From Candidatus Peribacteraceae bacterium (lineage in GTDB: Bacteria > Patescibacteriota > Gracilibacteria > Peribacterales > Peribacteraceae): a stretch of 38,791 nucleotides of DNA. The translations under genes and the position numbers were made by a program. Location: contig JASMHZ010000010.1 in NCBI GenBank assembly GCA_030750465.1, positions 1-38,791 on the forward strand, in the 5' to 3' direction. Positions within the stretch are counted from its first letter, which is position 1, and each line of letters begins with the position of its first letter. Under the pieces are notes generated by a model that saw nothing but the letters and a program-made list of their open reading frames with translations, ran no database searches and was not told the DNA's origin. Positions 37,705 through 38,791 of this stretch are shown here, piece by piece.

Positions 37705-38697
37705 ATGCGCAAAGCATGGCTCATCAACGGCATACTCCTGATAGGTTCTATTTTAGTCTTTTTTCTAATTGTCGAATTAGGACTAAGAATCACAGGATTA
37801 CAACGAACCTCTCCCAATCCTCCAAAGATCTTCCAAACCAGCGAGCATCCTGATATTAGATACGAACTTAAATCCAATCTAAAGAAAGAGAAAGCCTACA
37901 AAGCAAAAATCTCCACAAACAGTTTGGGGTTCAGAAGCCCGGAACTAATTGAAGACACTCCCACAGTTGCAGTCTTCGGAGACTCGATAACATTCGGATA
38001 TGGAGTGAATGATGATCAGACTTTGACTGCTTACATGGCCGGTCTCCTGCCCGGTTACAATTTAATTAATACTGCAGTGCCGGGATATAACCTGGAACAA
38101 GAAACAGACATACTCAGAAAAAAAATAGTTCCAATTGATCCCGAGATAATTGTTCTGGTTTTTTACTTTAATGACCTTGGCGGAACCGCAGGCTTTATGG
38201 ATGACCAAGGAATACTGCGACCAAAAGGTTGGGACCCTTCACAGGAAACGTGTAAACCGATTACAAACGGAATAATGAATTATCTACCGGGTAAATGTTG
38301 GTTGGCAGAGCGCAGTGCATTTTATAAAGCATTCAAAAAAGTATATGACCTGCAAGCTGGTAAGAAGAGAAAGAAAGCTGAGCAGAAAAGCTCAGTAGAA
38401 AATCCGGAGGAAGATTCCGTTGAACAGAACGAGCTGACTCAGTACTCAATTCAATTGGAAAAATTCAGCAAACTGATTCCGCTTGACCGGAAGTACTTTG
38501 TTATCTGGCCGGATCAGGAACTACATGAGCCAACTCGTCCTAGACTAAAGAAGATTGCAGAAGCTTACGAATTTGAAGTAATCGATTTGTACGAAACCTT
38601 CGGTAACCAAGTTCCCACGCTCTCTTGGGATACTGTACATCCAAATCCGGAGGCACTGGAGAGGGCGGCGGGAGTTATTGTTGATAGGATTAATTAG
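37705..38697 (+). CDS. second membrane-anchored SGNH/GDSL hydrolase
   Basis: This 330-residue protein has an anchor at residues 8-27 (NGILLIGSILVFFLIVELGL) and an external SGNH domain. VAVFGDSITFGYGVN contains the catalytic Ser (about residue 94). LINTAVPGYNLEQE is the Gly block, IIVLVFYFNDLG the Asn block, and SWDTVHPNPEALERAAG supplies Asp and His. A charged insert of about 35 residues (KKRKKAEQKSSVENPEEDS) splits the domain. It lies 6 nt after the carbamoyltransferase, so it is surely co-transcribed. It may acylate or deacylate the same surface glycan. A weak hairpin with a T-rich run follows. Confidence 0.88.
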   Translation: MRKAWLINGILLIGSILVFFLIVELGLRITGLQRTSPNPPKIFQTSEHPDIRYELKSNLKKEKAYKAKISTNSLGFRSPELIEDTPTVAVFGDSITFGYGVNDDQTLTAYMAGLLPGYNLINTAVPGYNLEQETDILRKKIVPIDPEIIVLVFYFNDLGGTAGFMDDQGILRPKGWDPSQETCKPITNGIMNYLPGKCWLAERSAFYKAFKKVYDLQAGKKRKKAEQKSSVENPEEDSVEQNELTQYSIQLEKFSKLIPLDRKYFVIWPDQELHEPTRPRLKKIAEAYEFEVIDLYETFGNQVPTLSWDTVHPNPEALERAAGVIVDRIN

Positions 38698-38713
38698 TAT
38701 TTCTTTTCTCCTT

Positions 38714-38743
38714 TAGAAATTATTTCTTTCTGTTCTTTTTTTT
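38714..38743 (+). terminator. weak candidate terminator after the carbamoyltransferase operon
   Basis: AGAAATTATTTCT can form a 5-bp stem, followed by a T-rich run with eight T. It is short and AT-only, hence uncertain. Confidence 0.3.
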
Positions 38744-38775
38744 GTAACCAAAAAAAATGAACCAAAAAAAAGTTC
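38740..38775. repeat. AACCAAAAAAAATG tandem words at the window end
   Basis: Two copies of AACCAAAAAAAA separated by TG. The same AACCAAAAA-type word lies at 3968-3988. No gene is seen in the last 94 nt. Confidence 0.5.
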
Positions 38776-38791
38776 CGCTCCTGTGATTGCT

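Overview
The window looks like a chromosomal segment of an uncultivated bacterium with a reduced genome, most likely a member of the Candidate Phyla Radiation (Patescibacteria), perhaps near the Peregrinibacteria. This placement is an inference. It rests on compact single-copy housekeeping genes (infC-rpmI-rplT, rpmB, prfB, trmD, gpmI, guaA), a DUF5667-type anti-sigma protein, a four-helix-bundle rRNA-intervening-sequence-type protein, a V-type instead of F-type ATPase, many starts without a Shine-Dalgarno site, and the GC-rich hairpin that encodes a 'RPASAKATAGK' peptide inside a protein. UGA is a stop codon here: prfB carries a classical in-frame UGA frameshift site, and several genes end in TGA.

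Layout. 1-8.6 kb: 5' end of guaA, a hypothetical coiled-coil protein, then surface-glycan genes (O-antigen ligase, WecB epimerase, a WecG/TagA ManNAc-type transferase) mixed with gpmI, a DsbA-like lipoprotein that has lost its cysteines, a DUF167 protein and trmD. 8.7-13.7 kb: a GT2 glycosyltransferase, a 2-oxoacid:acceptor oxidoreductase (gamma-alpha fusion plus beta) in one operon with a flavodoxin, and a NIF3-like protein. 13.9-25.1 kb: a complete V/A-type ATPase operon in the order H-I-x-K-E-C-IVP-F-x-A-B-TM-D-TM. Two tiny unknown ORFs, a four-helix-bundle gene and two unknown membrane proteins are interleaved; the K subunit carries the sodium-site residues of the Enterococcus hirae type. 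25.2-29.9 kb: translation genes, two membrane-anchored coiled-coil proteins, a DUF1653 protein, frameshifted prfB and a 56-residue bacterial histone. 30.1-33.2 kb: a pseudo-tRNA half beside an intact tRNA-Ser(CGA), an ECF sigma/anti-sigma pair, a small secreted cysteine protein, a GGQ ribosome-rescue-type protein and rpmB. 33.3-38.7 kb: a site-2 protease, then a NodU-type carbamoyltransferase locus with DUF5989, an SxtJ-like protein and two SGNH hydrolases.

The most unusual feature runs through the whole window. About thirty loci carry short-word tandem repeats, with 6-9 bp words that differ from locus to locus. Many are arranged as long imperfect hairpins that start exactly at, or overlap, a stop codon. 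The same words also lie in frame inside at least seven genes. In the carbamoyltransferase operon three intergenic copies share a conserved core between purine and pyrimidine arms, so they look like one repeat family. A separate GC-rich palindrome family lies inside three other proteins. The four-helix-bundle gene in the ATPase operon is itself bracketed by inverted G-rich repeats, as expected of a small mobile cassette.

A second window-wide pattern is that many start codons lie only 6-8 nt behind a good -10 hexamer, which predicts largely leaderless transcription.
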